From: Novosphingobium sp. B 225 | Lineage (GTDB): Bacteria; Pseudomonadota; Alphaproteobacteria; Sphingomonadales; Sphingomonadaceae | DNA: 64,000 nucleotides | Direction: 5' to 3' | Assembly (NCBI RefSeq): GCF_002198665.1 | Contig: NZ_MWLM01000072.1 | Span: forward strand, 140,752 to 204,751 | Shown: piece after piece, positions 54,390-63,013 of the stretch | How the letters are laid out: each line of letters begins with the position of its first letter | How positions within the stretch are numbered: position 1 is the first letter of the stretch | Made by a program: the position numbers and the translations under genes | The notes under the pieces: generated by a model | What the model was told of the DNA's origin: nothing | The model's database searches: none | The model's input: only the letters and a program-made list of their open reading frames with translations

Positions 54390-55307
54390 CTATTCCGCTG
54401 CCAGTGATTTTTTCCGTGCCGCAGCCCCGGCGTCATAGCGGAATTTCTCAAACGCGATGCGCTGATCGAACCCCGGATCCTTGGGGTAGTCCTGATAATG
54501 ATCGAGCACGTAATCGAACACTTCGCGCAGTTCGTCCTTATGGTCGGGATGGCTGAAAATGTAGAGCCGGTTGGCCTTGATCGCCTCCACCGCGCGGGTG
54601 CCGATCACATCCGGTTCCATGCCATATTCGTGGACCCCCTGCAGCCGTTCTACCGCCGCCGCATCGACCGGCTTCATCGCGCCTTTCAGCGCATCGGGGC
54701 GCAATTCATCGCTGGCATAGATCACGCTCTTGACCAGCCCCGGGCACAGCACCGACACGCCGATCCCGTACTGCAGCAAGCTGTAGCGCAGCGATTCCGA
54801 CAGCGCGCGTACCGCCGCCTTGGTGGTGTTGTAGATCCCCGGACTGCCCGATGACAGGAACCCCGCCATCGACGCGGTGTTGAGCACGTGGCCGCCGGTC
54901 TGCGTGCCCGCTTTGACCCGTTCGACCATGCGCGGAACGAAAGTTTGCACGCCGTTGATTACCCCGTGCAGGTTGACCCCCAGCAGCCAGTCCCAATCGT
55001 CATAGCTGCTTTCCTCGATCGGCTGGAACAGGTTCACGCCGGCATTGTTGCAGACGATCGAGACCGGCCCGAACCGGGCTTCAACCTCATCCGCAGCGGC
55101 CGCGAAATCGGCGCGGCTGGAAACGTCAAGCTGGACGCCCATGACCTCGCGGTTGTCGAGGCTGTTGAGCGCCCGATCGATCGCGTCTTGGCGCACGTCG
55201 GCAATGGCGACCTTGCAGCCCTCCGTCAGCAAGGCCCGCACCAGCCCGATCCCGACGCCATTCGCGCCCCCGGTGACAAAGGCTGTGCGGCCGGTGAAGT
55301 CTTTCAT
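54390..55307 (-). CDS. Short-chain dehydrogenase (catabolic locus)
   Basis: A 305-aa SDR with cofactor loop TGGANGVG, NNAGVNLF, and the YNTTK catalytic pair after NTASMAGFLSSG. A C-terminal extension of about 50 residues (DYVLDHYQDYPKDPGFD) goes beyond the usual 250 aa. It is 3 bp after the next SDR gene on the same strand; the two are closely related and probably act on consecutive steps or stereoisomers of an aromatic alcohol. It belongs to the catabolic locus divergent from the MFS gene at 56349. Confidence 0.88.
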   Translation of the reverse strand: MKDFTGRTAFVTGGANGVGIGLVRALLTEGCKVAIADVRQDAIDRALNSLDNREVMGVQLDVSSRADFAAAADEVEARFGPVSIVCNNAGVNLFQPIEESSYDDWDWLLGVNLHGVINGVQTFVPRMVERVKAGTQTGGHVLNTASMAGFLSSGSPGIYNTTKAAVRALSESLRYSLLQYGIGVSVLCPGLVKSVIYASDELRPDALKGAMKPVDAAAVERLQGVHEYGMEPDVIGTRAVEAIKANRLYIFSHPDHKDELREVFDYVLDHYQDYPKDPGFDQRIAFEKFRYDAGAAARKKSLAAE

Positions 55308-55310
55308 GGA

Positions 55311-56231
55311 TCAGCCTTTCCTTGCCGCCTTCAGCGCCGTTTGCCGTTCGATTTCCTGCGTGATCGCGGGGTTCTTGAACAGCATGGCAAAGGTGCCTTT
55401 GTACTCCGGGTTTTCCGGCAGGTGGTCCTGCACCGCCAGCGTCGTGGCTTCACCGCGTTCGCGCACGCCGTCCAGGAATTCGTGGTGGGTGAGGATATAA
55501 AGCTCGTCGTTCAGGATGCCTTGCAGCACGCGCTCACCCACTTCTTCCTTGGTCTGGAACAAGTGGCGCAGATCGCCGCTGGCCTGACGGCGCTTGTCGG
55601 CTTCGGCATAGCCGGTTTCGGCCAGTTCCGCCGGGCGGGTCTTGCCGCTTTCGGCGATGTTGGATTGGACCGCGCCGGGGCAGAAGGCGCTGCAGATCAC
55701 TCCGCGTCCTTCCAGTTCGGGGCGCATGCATTCCATCATCGAGGTGACATAGGCCTTGCCCGCCGAATAGATCGCGGTCCCGCCCACCGGCACCAGCGCG
55801 CTCATCGAGGCGGTGCAGACGATGTGCCCGCCTTCGCCGTGGCTGAGGATGCGCGGCAGCAGCGTGACCACGCCATTAATCGCGCCGCCGACGTTGACCC
55901 CGTTGACCCAGTCCCAATCGGCGAAGGTCGCCAGCTCGCTCGGCCCGACCAGCCCGACCCCGGCATTGGCGATCAGCACGTGGAGCTTGCCGAACTTCGC
56001 CTCGGCCGCATCGGCCACTTCGGCGAATTGCGCGCGGTTGGTGACATCCAGTTGCAGCGCCAGCACACGCTCCCCGCCGTCCAGCTCGGCACTGGCAGCA
56101 TCAAGGTGGTCCTGACGGATATCGGCAATCGCCACATTCATCCCCGCGCCCAGCAAGGCCTTGGCGATTCCCAGCCCGATGCCCGAGGCACCCCCGGTAA
56201 CAAACGCGGTCTTGCCTTCCAGATTCTGCAT
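55311..56231 (-). CDS. Short-chain dehydrogenase (catabolic locus), second copy
   Basis: Start at 56231 places the TGGASGIG cofactor loop 12 residues in; longer frames run into the promoter region. The 306-aa SDR has NAGVGLVG, CTASMSALVP and YSAGK as catalytic pair, plus the same C-terminal extension as its neighbour (DHLPENPEYKGTF). Sequence similarity and tight spacing point to tandem duplication. The promoter region contains a 24-nt motif shared with the SnoaL-like gene. Confidence 0.88.
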   Translation of the reverse strand: MQNLEGKTAFVTGGASGIGLGIAKALLGAGMNVAIADIRQDHLDAASAELDGGERVLALQLDVTNRAQFAEVADAAEAKFGKLHVLIANAGVGLVGPSELATFADWDWVNGVNVGGAINGVVTLLPRILSHGEGGHIVCTASMSALVPVGGTAIYSAGKAYVTSMMECMRPELEGRGVICSAFCPGAVQSNIAESGKTRPAELAETGYAEADKRRQASGDLRHLFQTKEEVGERVLQGILNDELYILTHHEFLDGVRERGEATTLAVQDHLPENPEYKGTFAMLFKNPAITQEIERQTALKAARKG

Positions 56232-56266
56232 GTCACTCTCCACCACGCGGAATTTCCCGCTGGCCT

Positions 56267-56290
56267 TTTTGTATAGGTTACTTACAAATT
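56267..56290. promoter_or_regulatory. Operator-like motif TGTAT-N5-ACTTACAAA, copy 1
   Basis: TTTTGTATAGGTTACTTACAAATT contains TTTGTA and TACAAA arms nine bases apart and recurs in closely similar form at 57807-57830. It sits between the divergent SDR and MFS genes, 36 bp upstream of the SDR start, and is a good candidate for the binding site of a common regulator not encoded in the window. Confidence 0.5.
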
Positions 56291-56348
56291 GCCAAGTGAG
56301 ATTCGACGCGCCCACCAAGGGCGCGCGAACTGAGAGAGGAACAAGGGC

Positions 56349-57785
56349 ATGGCGCTAGCTCCAACCCCGGCTGCCCCGGAACTGATTATCGAATCCGGCG
56401 GCGCGATCCCGGGGCCGGACAGTCACGGCAGCGGCGATCCGACGGGGGACTGGCCCAGCAGCGGGGCAGCCTATTACGCCTTGTTCGCGATCATCTTCGC
56501 GACCTTCATGACCTTTTTTGACCAGACCGTGTTCGGAATGCTGGCGCAGCGGATCAAGACCGATTTCCAGCTGAGTGACGAGGCGCTGGGCTTTGTCGGC
56601 GGTCCGGCCAGCATCATCTTCTACGTGCTGGTCGGCATTCCCATGGCGCGGCTGGCGGATATCTATCCGCGCAAATTCGTGCTGGCAGGCGGGATGGTCG
56701 CTACCTCAACGGTGATGATGCTGGGCGGCCTGGCGCAGAGCTTTGGCCAGTTCATCGCGAGCCGGATGTTTCTGGGTGCGGGCGGTTCGGCCCATGCCCC
56801 GGCAGCCTATTCGCAGCTGGCCGATGCCTTTCCCCCGCGCAAGATCACCCGCGCTTTCGCACTGCTCCAGCTGGGCTTCATCGGCGGCACGACGATCGGG
56901 GTGATGTGGGGCGGCAAGCTGGTGATGCAGTCCGCCGCGTGGAACGATGCGCCGCTGTTGGGGATGAAGGTGTTCGGCTGGCAATGGCTGCTGGTCTATA
57001 TGGGCCTGGCCGGTCTGGTCGCCGCCGTGTTGCTGCTGCTGGCCAAAGAGCCAGTCCGCAAGCTGCCGCCGGGCAAGTCCAACCAGCTGCCCGCCGACGC
57101 GCCGACCAGCCGCAAGATCACGACCTTTCTGGGGCTTGACGCCCTGAAAGCGATCAACGCGCGCAAGGCGGTGTTCTATCCGATGTTTGGCGCGCTGGCG
57201 CTGTCGGCGGTCGAAACCTTTGGGCTGGCGTTCTGGCGGGTGCCGTTCATGGTCCGCTCTTATGGCTGGAACGAGGCGCAGATTGGCGCGGTAATGGGGC
57301 CGATGATGCTCGTCGCCAACCTGATCGGGATCACGCTGGGCGGGGTCTTTATCGAATGGTTGGCCAAGCGTTACAGCGACGCCAACGTCCGCGGCGCAGC
57401 GATCCTGTTTGGCGGATCGACGATCTGCGCGATGCTTTCGCCCTTGATGCCCACCGGCGAAGCCTCGCTGGCGGTGATGGCGCTGGGCGGCATATTCGGA
57501 CTGGCCGGTGCAGTCCCGCAAAACGCCGCGATCCAGCGCATCGCCCCGCCCGAGATGCGGGGGCAGGTCACTGCGTTCTATTTGTTCATGTTCACCTTCT
57601 TCGGCGCGATGGGCAGCCAGGTGGTCGGTTCGGTCGCCTACCGGATCGTCGGGAATGAGGCCGAGCTGTGGAAGGCACTGGTGATTACGGCCAGCGTTCT
57701 GCTGCCGCTGGCCACCTTCCTGATGGTCCGCGCGATTCGCCCCTACCGCGAGGAAGTTGCCCGGCTGGAAGCAGAGGGGCGTTGA
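56349..57785 (+). CDS. MFS transporter (catabolic locus)
   Basis: A 478-aa transporter with 12 predicted membrane helices after a 40-residue soluble N-terminus. MFS signs include FDQTVFGMLAQRI at helix 1, GIPMARLADIYPRK between helices 2 and 3, and GEASLAVMALGGIFG later. Sequence type fits the anion/aromatic-acid or sugar-phosphate-like sub-families. It is divergent from the two SDR genes and precedes the SnoaL-like gene by 58 bp, so it probably imports the compound degraded by the locus. Confidence 0.88.
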   Translation: MALAPTPAAPELIIESGGAIPGPDSHGSGDPTGDWPSSGAAYYALFAIIFATFMTFFDQTVFGMLAQRIKTDFQLSDEALGFVGGPASIIFYVLVGIPMARLADIYPRKFVLAGGMVATSTVMMLGGLAQSFGQFIASRMFLGAGGSAHAPAAYSQLADAFPPRKITRAFALLQLGFIGGTTIGVMWGGKLVMQSAAWNDAPLLGMKVFGWQWLLVYMGLAGLVAAVLLLLAKEPVRKLPPGKSNQLPADAPTSRKITTFLGLDALKAINARKAVFYPMFGALALSAVETFGLAFWRVPFMVRSYGWNEAQIGAVMGPMMLVANLIGITLGGVFIEWLAKRYSDANVRGAAILFGGSTICAMLSPLMPTGEASLAVMALGGIFGLAGAVPQNAAIQRIAPPEMRGQVTAFYLFMFTFFGAMGSQVVGSVAYRIVGNEAELWKALVITASVLLPLATFLMVRAIRPYREEVARLEAEGR

Positions 57786-57806
57786 CAGCGCCGCCCCGCC
57801 CCCGCA

Positions 57807-57830
57807 TTCTGTATGCAACACTTACAAAAT
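57807..57830. promoter_or_regulatory. Operator-like motif TGTAT-N5-ACTTACAAA, copy 2
   Basis: TTCTGTATGCAACACTTACAAAAT, 13 bp before the SnoaL-like gene start, matches the motif at 56267-56290 at most positions. Two copies inside one locus and none seen elsewhere suggest shared control. Confidence 0.5.
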
Positions 57831-57843
57831 CTGGAGAGAGTCG

Positions 57844-58596
57844 ATGTCTGATGACCGCATTGCCGCGCTGGAAGCCAAGCTGGCCGAAATGGACCGCCGT
57901 CTGACCGTGCGCGAGGACGAGCTGGACGTGAAAAAGCTCCAGTACCTCTATGGCTACCTGATCGACAAATGCATGTACAACGAAGTGGTCGACCTGTTCG
58001 CCGATGATGGCGAAGTGCGGTTCTTCGGCGGGGTGTGGAAGGGCAAGGAAGGCGTCCGGCGGCTCTATGTCGACCGCTTCCAGAAGCGCTTCACCTATGG
58101 CAACAACGGCCCGATTGACGGTTTCCTGCTCGATCACCCGCAGATCCAGACGATCATCGACATCGACGCAAGCGGCACCGTGGCCAAGCTGCGCGGCCGC
58201 TCGACCATGCAGGCCGGGCGCCACAAGGATTACGAAGGCGACGCACCGCACCTGAAAGCCCGCCAGTGGTGGGAAGGCGGTCTCTATGAGAACACCTATG
58301 TCAAAGGCGCGGACGGCAAGTGGCGGATCCAGTGCCTCAATTACTTCCCGCACTGGCATGCCGATTTCGAGAAGGGCTGGGCCTATACCCCGGACGAATA
58401 TGTCCCCTTCCCCAAGGTGCTGTTCCCCGAAGACCCGAGCGGCCCGGATGCGCTGATCGAGGAACACTGGCTGTGGCCGACCCACAAGCTGCTGCCGTTC
58501 CACATGAAGCATCCGATCACCGGTCAGGAAATGGTCGCCAGCCGCTGGCAGGGCGATGAGGACCGTGCCAAGGCCAAGGCTGCGGCGAAGGGCTGA
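57844..58596 (+). CDS. NTF2/SnoaL-like protein (catabolic locus)
   Basis: This 250-aa protein has an N-terminal helix (IAALEAKLAEMDRRL) and a SnoaL-like cone: YLIDKCMYNEVVDLFADDGEVRF, a WKGKEGVRRLY strand, and KWRIQCLNYFPHWHADF. It is longer than minimal SnoaL proteins (~140 aa). NTF2-fold enzymes in sphingomonads include lyases and decarboxylases of lignin-derived dimers (LdpA type), and the neighbouring oxidoreductase genes would fit such a pathway; the specific reaction is unproven. ATG at 57844 follows GGAGAGAG. Confidence 0.82.
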   Translation: MSDDRIAALEAKLAEMDRRLTVREDELDVKKLQYLYGYLIDKCMYNEVVDLFADDGEVRFFGGVWKGKEGVRRLYVDRFQKRFTYGNNGPIDGFLLDHPQIQTIIDIDASGTVAKLRGRSTMQAGRHKDYEGDAPHLKARQWWEGGLYENTYVKGADGKWRIQCLNYFPHWHADFEKGWAYTPDEYVPFPKVLFPEDPSGPDALIEEHWLWPTHKLLPFHMKHPITGQEMVASRWQGDEDRAKAKAAAKG

Positions 58597-58615
58597 GCTT
58601 CTCGCAAACAAGCCA

Positions 58616-58700
58616 CGTCACCCCGGACTTGATCCGGGGTCCAGCTTGTTCTTTTTAGCTCGCCAAGGAAGCTGGACCCCGGGTCAAGCCCGGGGTGACG
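58616..58700. repeat. Long palindromic repeat (REP-like), also possible terminator
   Basis: Arms of 32 nt, CGTCACCCCGGACTTGATCC... and ...GGGTCAAGCCCGGGGTGACG, flank a 21-nt T-rich loop. This CCCCGGACTTGATCCGGGG type is a common intergenic palindrome in sphingomonads. Lying between the SnoaL-like and aldehyde dehydrogenase genes it could limit read-through. Confidence 0.75.
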
Positions 58701-58713
58701 GAGACAACAAAGC

Positions 58714-60144
58714 ATGTCCACCTACCCCTCTCTCCACATGCTGATCGGCGGCGAGCAAGTGTCCGGCGGCAATCGCCGCACCCATACCGTGGTCAATCCG
58801 GCCACCGGCGAGGCACTGGGCGAACTGCCCCTGGCCGATCCCGCCGACCTTGATCGCGCGCTCGAAGTGGCCGCGCGCGGCTTTGCCCTGTGGCGCGATG
58901 CCCCGGCACAGCAGCGCGCTGCGGTGCTGCAGGGCGCGGCGCGGCTGATGCACGAACGGCAGGAGGAGATCGCCCGGATCGCCACGCTGGAACAGGGCAA
59001 GCCGCTGGCCGAAAGCCGCATCGAAGTGATGATGAACGTCGGCCTGTTCAACTTTTACGCAGGCGAATGCCAGCGGCTCTATGGCCGCACGCTGGTCCGG
59101 CCGACCGGCACGCGCAGCACCGTGGTGCACGAACCGATCGGCGTGGTCGCAGCCTTTGCGCCGTGGAACTTCCCGATCGGCAACCCGGGCCGCAAGCTGG
59201 GCGCGCCGATCGCGGCGGGCTGTTCGGTGATCCTGAAAAGCGCCGAGGAAGCTCCGGCCAGTGCGCTCGCCGTGCTGCAATGTCTGTATGACGCGGGCCT
59301 GCCGGTTGAAGTGGCGCAGGCGGTGTTCGGGGTGCCGGATGAAGTCAGCCGCCACCTGCTGGGCAGTCCGATTGTCCGCAAGCTGTCATTCACCGGCTCA
59401 ACCCCGGTCGGCAAGCACCTCGCCCGGCTGGCGACCGAGAACATGCAGCGCACCACGATGGAACTGGGCGGGCATGGCCCGGTGCTGGTGTTCGATGATG
59501 CCGATCTGGAACACGTTTTGAACACCGTGGTCCCTCACAAGTTCCGCAACGCCGGACAGGTCTGCGTCAGCCCGACGCGGTTCATTGTTGAACAGGGCGC
59601 GTTCGACACGTTTCGCGCCGGATTCGCCGAGCGCGCGCAGCGGATCAAGGTCGGCAGCGGTCTCGATGCCGATACCCAGATGGGCCCGATGGCCAACCCC
59701 CGCCGCCCCGAGGCGATGGACCGCCTGATCAAGGATGCCGTCGCGCGCGGTGCGACATTGCACTGCGGCGGCGAGCGGATCGGAAATCAGGGCTATTTCT
59801 ATGCCCCTTCGGTGCTGTCGGAAGTGCCGCTGGACGCGCTGATCATGAACGAAGAACCGTTCGGCCCGGTCGCGATCATCAACCGCTTTGAGGACGAAGC
59901 GGCAATGGTGACCGAGGCGAACCGCCTGCCCTATGGCCTGGCTGCCTATGCCTGGACCAGCGACGCCAAGCGTCAGGCGCGGCTGGGGCGATATCTGGAA
60001 GCGGGCATGGTGGGGATCAACACCACCATGATCGGCGGCGCGGATGCGCCGTTCGGCGGAGTCAAATGGTCCGGTCACGGCAGTGAGGATGGCCCCGAAG
60101 GCGTGCTCGCCTGCATGGTGACCAAGGCGATTCACGAAGGATGA
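58714..60144 (+). CDS. Aldehyde dehydrogenase (NAD(P)+)
   Basis: A 476-aa ALDH-superfamily enzyme, catalytic Glu250 in MELGGHGP and Cys284 in GQVCVSPTRF. PWNFPIGNPGRK forms the cofactor region and EEPFGPVAII the late motif. It oxidises an aldehyde to the acid; succinate-semialdehyde or benzaldehyde-type substrates are both compatible. The benzoylformate-decarboxylase-like enzyme three genes downstream would supply an aromatic aldehyde. Its stop overlaps the amidohydrolase start (ATGA), opening a four-gene operon that runs past the window edge. Confidence 0.92.
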   Translation: MSTYPSLHMLIGGEQVSGGNRRTHTVVNPATGEALGELPLADPADLDRALEVAARGFALWRDAPAQQRAAVLQGAARLMHERQEEIARIATLEQGKPLAESRIEVMMNVGLFNFYAGECQRLYGRTLVRPTGTRSTVVHEPIGVVAAFAPWNFPIGNPGRKLGAPIAAGCSVILKSAEEAPASALAVLQCLYDAGLPVEVAQAVFGVPDEVSRHLLGSPIVRKLSFTGSTPVGKHLARLATENMQRTTMELGGHGPVLVFDDADLEHVLNTVVPHKFRNAGQVCVSPTRFIVEQGAFDTFRAGFAERAQRIKVGSGLDADTQMGPMANPRRPEAMDRLIKDAVARGATLHCGGERIGNQGYFYAPSVLSEVPLDALIMNEEPFGPVAIINRFEDEAAMVTEANRLPYGLAAYAWTSDAKRQARLGRYLEAGMVGINTTMIGGADAPFGGVKWSGHGSEDGPEGVLACMVTKAIHEG

Positions 60145-61280
60145 AGCGCCGTGAGGTGAATACCGGCCTGGCCGCAGCCGTGGCCGCCATGTCCCTGCCC
60201 GCGCAGGCGAAGGAGAGCAAAGCGATGACCCACGAACTCAAGACCGGCGGAGACCGCGGCTACCTGCGCATCGCCACCGAGGAAGCCTTTGCCACGCGCG
60301 AACAGGTCGACGTGTTCCTGCGCATGGTCAAGGATGGCACCGCCGATCAGGGCATGGTCTCGCTCTGGGGCTTTTACGCGCAAAGCCCCAGCGAACGCGC
60401 GACCCAGATCATGGACCGGCTGCTGGACCTTGGCGAACAGCGCATCGCCCACATGGACGCGACGGGCATCGACAAGGCGATCCTCGCGCTGACCAGCCCG
60501 GGGGTGCAGCCGCTACTTGATGTCGAAGAAGCCAAGGGCATCGCCAGCCGCGCCAACGACTATCTGGCGGAGCGCTGCCAGGCCCACCCCGACCGGTTCA
60601 TCGGCATGACTGCCGTCGCCCCGCAGGATCCGCACTGGTCCGCCGCCGAAATCCTGCGCGGGGCGAAAGAGCTGGGCTTCAAGGGGGTGCAGATCAACAG
60701 CCACACCCAGGGCCACTATCTGGACGAGCCGCAGTTTGATCCGATCTTCCGCGCGCTCGCCGAAACGGGCCAGCCGCTCTACATCCATCCCGCGACGCTG
60801 CCCGACAGCATGATGGGCGGGATGATCGATGCCGGGCTGGACGGCGCGGTGTTCGGGTTCGGCGTGGAAACCAGCTATCACCTGCTGCGGCTGGTCACGA
60901 CCGGGATTTTCGATCGGTATCCGAACCTTCAGATCATGGCCGGTCACGGGTTCGAAGCCCTGCCGTTCTGGCTGTACCGCACCGATTACATGCACAAGGC
61001 CGGCATCCGCTCGCAGCGCTATGCCCGGCTCAAGCCGCTGCAACACGATCTGTTCCATTACATCCGGAACAACTTCCTCGGCACCACCAGCGGGCTGTGC
61101 TGGGAACCGGCGGTCAAGCTGATGCTGGACGTGATGGGCGAGGACCGGGTGATGTACGCGATGGACTATCCCTATCAGTACGTCCCCGAAGAGGTGCAGG
61201 CGATGGATAACCTTGCCATTTCCAAGGAAGCGAAGAAGAAGTTCTTCCAGACCAATGCGGAGCGGTGGTTCAACTTGTGA
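60141..61280 (+). CDS. Amidohydrolase-family decarboxylase (LigW/ACMSD-like)
   Basis: The 379-aa protein is of the amidohydrolase_2 group that decarboxylates aromatic acids without oxygen. Metal and active-site segments: IATEEAFAT (Glu in place of HxH), YIHPATLP, MAGHGFEALPFWLYR and MYAMDYPYQY. LigW (5-carboxyvanillate) and gamma-resorcylate decarboxylases share them. The start overlapping the ALDH stop adds KRREVNTGLAAAVAAMSLPAQA, which looks like a weak Tat-type signal; an internal ATG at 60225 would give a cytoplasmic form. Substrate is probably a hydroxybenzoic acid derivative. Confidence 0.85.
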   Translation: MKRREVNTGLAAAVAAMSLPAQAKESKAMTHELKTGGDRGYLRIATEEAFATREQVDVFLRMVKDGTADQGMVSLWGFYAQSPSERATQIMDRLLDLGEQRIAHMDATGIDKAILALTSPGVQPLLDVEEAKGIASRANDYLAERCQAHPDRFIGMTAVAPQDPHWSAAEILRGAKELGFKGVQINSHTQGHYLDEPQFDPIFRALAETGQPLYIHPATLPDSMMGGMIDAGLDGAVFGFGVETSYHLLRLVTTGIFDRYPNLQIMAGHGFEALPFWLYRTDYMHKAGIRSQRYARLKPLQHDLFHYIRNNFLGTTSGLCWEPAVKLMLDVMGEDRVMYAMDYPYQYVPEEVQAMDNLAISKEAKKKFFQTNAERWFNL

Positions 61281-61295
61281 AGCACCTTCCTCTTC

Positions 61296-61383
61296 CCTTC
61301 AGGGGAGAGGGCCGGGGAGAAGGGAATGAATTTGATGGCGATGCGCTGGGGCCTGCCCCTCACCCAACCCTCTCCGCTGAAGG
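61296..61383. repeat. REP-like imperfect palindrome between amidohydrolase and MFS genes
   Basis: CCTTCAGGGGAGAGGG (61296-61311) and CCCTCTCCGCTGAAGG (61368-61383) pair with one mismatch around a 56-nt centre containing CCCCTCACCCAACC. This family of intergenic palindromes is frequent in alphaproteobacteria. The open frame through it is not coding. Confidence 0.6.
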
Positions 61384-61393
61384 TAAGGGGGCT

Positions 61394-63013
61394 ATGACTG
61401 GTCCCGTCATCCCCACCAAACTGCCCAAAGGCGCCTGGTGGGCGCTGGCATTGGTCGGCCTGACCAACGCGATCAGCCTGCTCGACCGGCAGATCCTCGC
61501 GATCCTGGCTCCGGCGATCAAGGCCGATCTCAAGCTGGGTGATGCCGAGGTCGGGCTGCTCTATGGCACGGTCTTCGCGCTGTTCTATGCGCTGTTCTCG
61601 CTGCCGCTGGGGCGGCTGGCGGACGGATGGAAGCGGAGCCGGCTGTTGTCGCTGGCGATTGCCTTCTGGTCGGCGGCGACGGCGCTGGGCGGGATGGCTT
61701 CGGGCTTTGCCATGCTGGCGCTGTCACGGCTGGGCGTGGGGATTGGCGAGGCGGCGGCCCAGCCGGCCGGGACCTCGCTGATCTATGACTACTGGCCCAA
61801 GCACCGGCGCGGGTTCGTCATGGCAGTGCTGGCTTCGGCGATTGCGCTGGGGTTGGGCGGATCGCTGATCCTGGGCGGCGTCGCGGCGAGCTGGTGGGAC
61901 CATGCCTGGGGGCTGAGCCCGGTCAAAAGCGCGCCCGCACCGTTTGGCCTCAAAGGCTGGCAATTCGCTTTCATGGTCGCCGCGATCCCCGGCTTCGTGC
62001 TGGCCGCGCTGATGTGGTTCCTGCGCGAGCCGGAGCGCGGGGGCATGGACGGGATCGTCACCCCGCCCGATCCCGCGCCGTTCCGGGCGAGCTGGCAGGT
62101 GTTTGGCGCGGTGCTGCCGGGCAGCAACTGGCTGTCCCTGCTGCGGCGGGGTGCGACCGCGAAGTACTGGCGCTTCAACCTGGTCGCACTGACGGGAATC
62201 GTTCTCGCCATGGTCTTGCTGACCCACATCACCACCGCCGCCGCCCCGCGCCCGCCGCTGGTGTTCGGCGCGCTGGCGATCAATCCGCATGCCTTGCAGT
62301 GGAGCGTGATCGGGTTCGGCCTGTTCGTGATCGTCAATCTGATGCAGAACATGGCGCTGGGCGATCCGGAGGCCTTCCGCGTCATCACCCGGTCCCCAAC
62401 CCTGCTGATGGTCATGGCGGTGGGCGCGCTGCAATCGGTACTCAATTACGGGATGATGAGCTTCAACCCCAGCTTCCTGATGAAGTATTACGGCCTGTCG
62501 ATGAAGGACACGGCGCTGCAGTTCGGGCTGGTGTCAGCGGGCATGGGCATCCTCGGCCCTTTGCTGTGGGGGCCATTGTCCGACTGGCTGCAGGCGCGGT
62601 TTCCCGGCACTGGGCGGGCCTGGACCGCGCTGTTCTGCATGGGGCTGTCGCCGATCATGTCGTTCTGGGTCTATTGGGCCGCAGACCCGTCCTCGTTCTA
62701 CTGGCGGTTCCTGGCCTACAGCCTGGTGCTGACCGGCTGGCTGCCGCCGCTCTATGCGATCCTCTATGATCAGGTTCTGCCCCGGATGCGCGGGATCACG
62801 GCGAGTGTGTACCTGCTGGTTTCGACGATTCTCGGCCTCGGGATCGGTCCCTATGTGGTCGGACTGCTGTCTGACGCCACGGGTAACCTGCGCGGATCGA
62901 TGCTGACAATCAACGTGGTGGCCATTCCGATCGTGGTGCTGATGTGGCTGGTATCACGCCGGGCACAGAGCGATGAGAACCGCATGCTGGCCAATGCCGG
63001 AGCCAAGACATGA
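61394..63013 (+). CDS. MFS transporter (second of the catabolic locus)
   Basis: Started at 61394 (TGPVIPTKLPKGAWW), because the preceding 43 codons are a REP-like repeat. The 539-aa protein has 12 membrane helices and the signature SLLDRQILAILAP in helix 1 and LPLGRLADGWKRSRLL between helices 2 and 3, typical of the spinster-like/4-hydroxybenzoate-type MFS group. A long cytoplasmic loop lies near the middle. Its stop overlaps the start of the ThDP enzyme gene (ATGA). Likely uptake of the aromatic substrate. Confidence 0.87.
   Translation: MTGPVIPTKLPKGAWWALALVGLTNAISLLDRQILAILAPAIKADLKLGDAEVGLLYGTVFALFYALFSLPLGRLADGWKRSRLLSLAIAFWSAATALGGMASGFAMLALSRLGVGIGEAAAQPAGTSLIYDYWPKHRRGFVMAVLASAIALGLGGSLILGGVAASWWDHAWGLSPVKSAPAPFGLKGWQFAFMVAAIPGFVLAALMWFLREPERGGMDGIVTPPDPAPFRASWQVFGAVLPGSNWLSLLRRGATAKYWRFNLVALTGIVLAMVLLTHITTAAAPRPPLVFGALAINPHALQWSVIGFGLFVIVNLMQNMALGDPEAFRVITRSPTLLMVMAVGALQSVLNYGMMSFNPSFLMKYYGLSMKDTALQFGLVSAGMGILGPLLWGPLSDWLQARFPGTGRAWTALFCMGLSPIMSFWVYWAADPSSFYWRFLAYSLVLTGWLPPLYAILYDQVLPRMRGITASVYLLVSTILGLGIGPYVVGLLSDATGNLRGSMLTINVVAIPIVVLMWLVSRRAQSDENRMLANAGAKT

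Noticed and set aside
61265..61393. N-terminal extension of the second MFS transporter
   Set aside because: The stretch is a REP-like palindrome; the family N-terminus begins at 61394.
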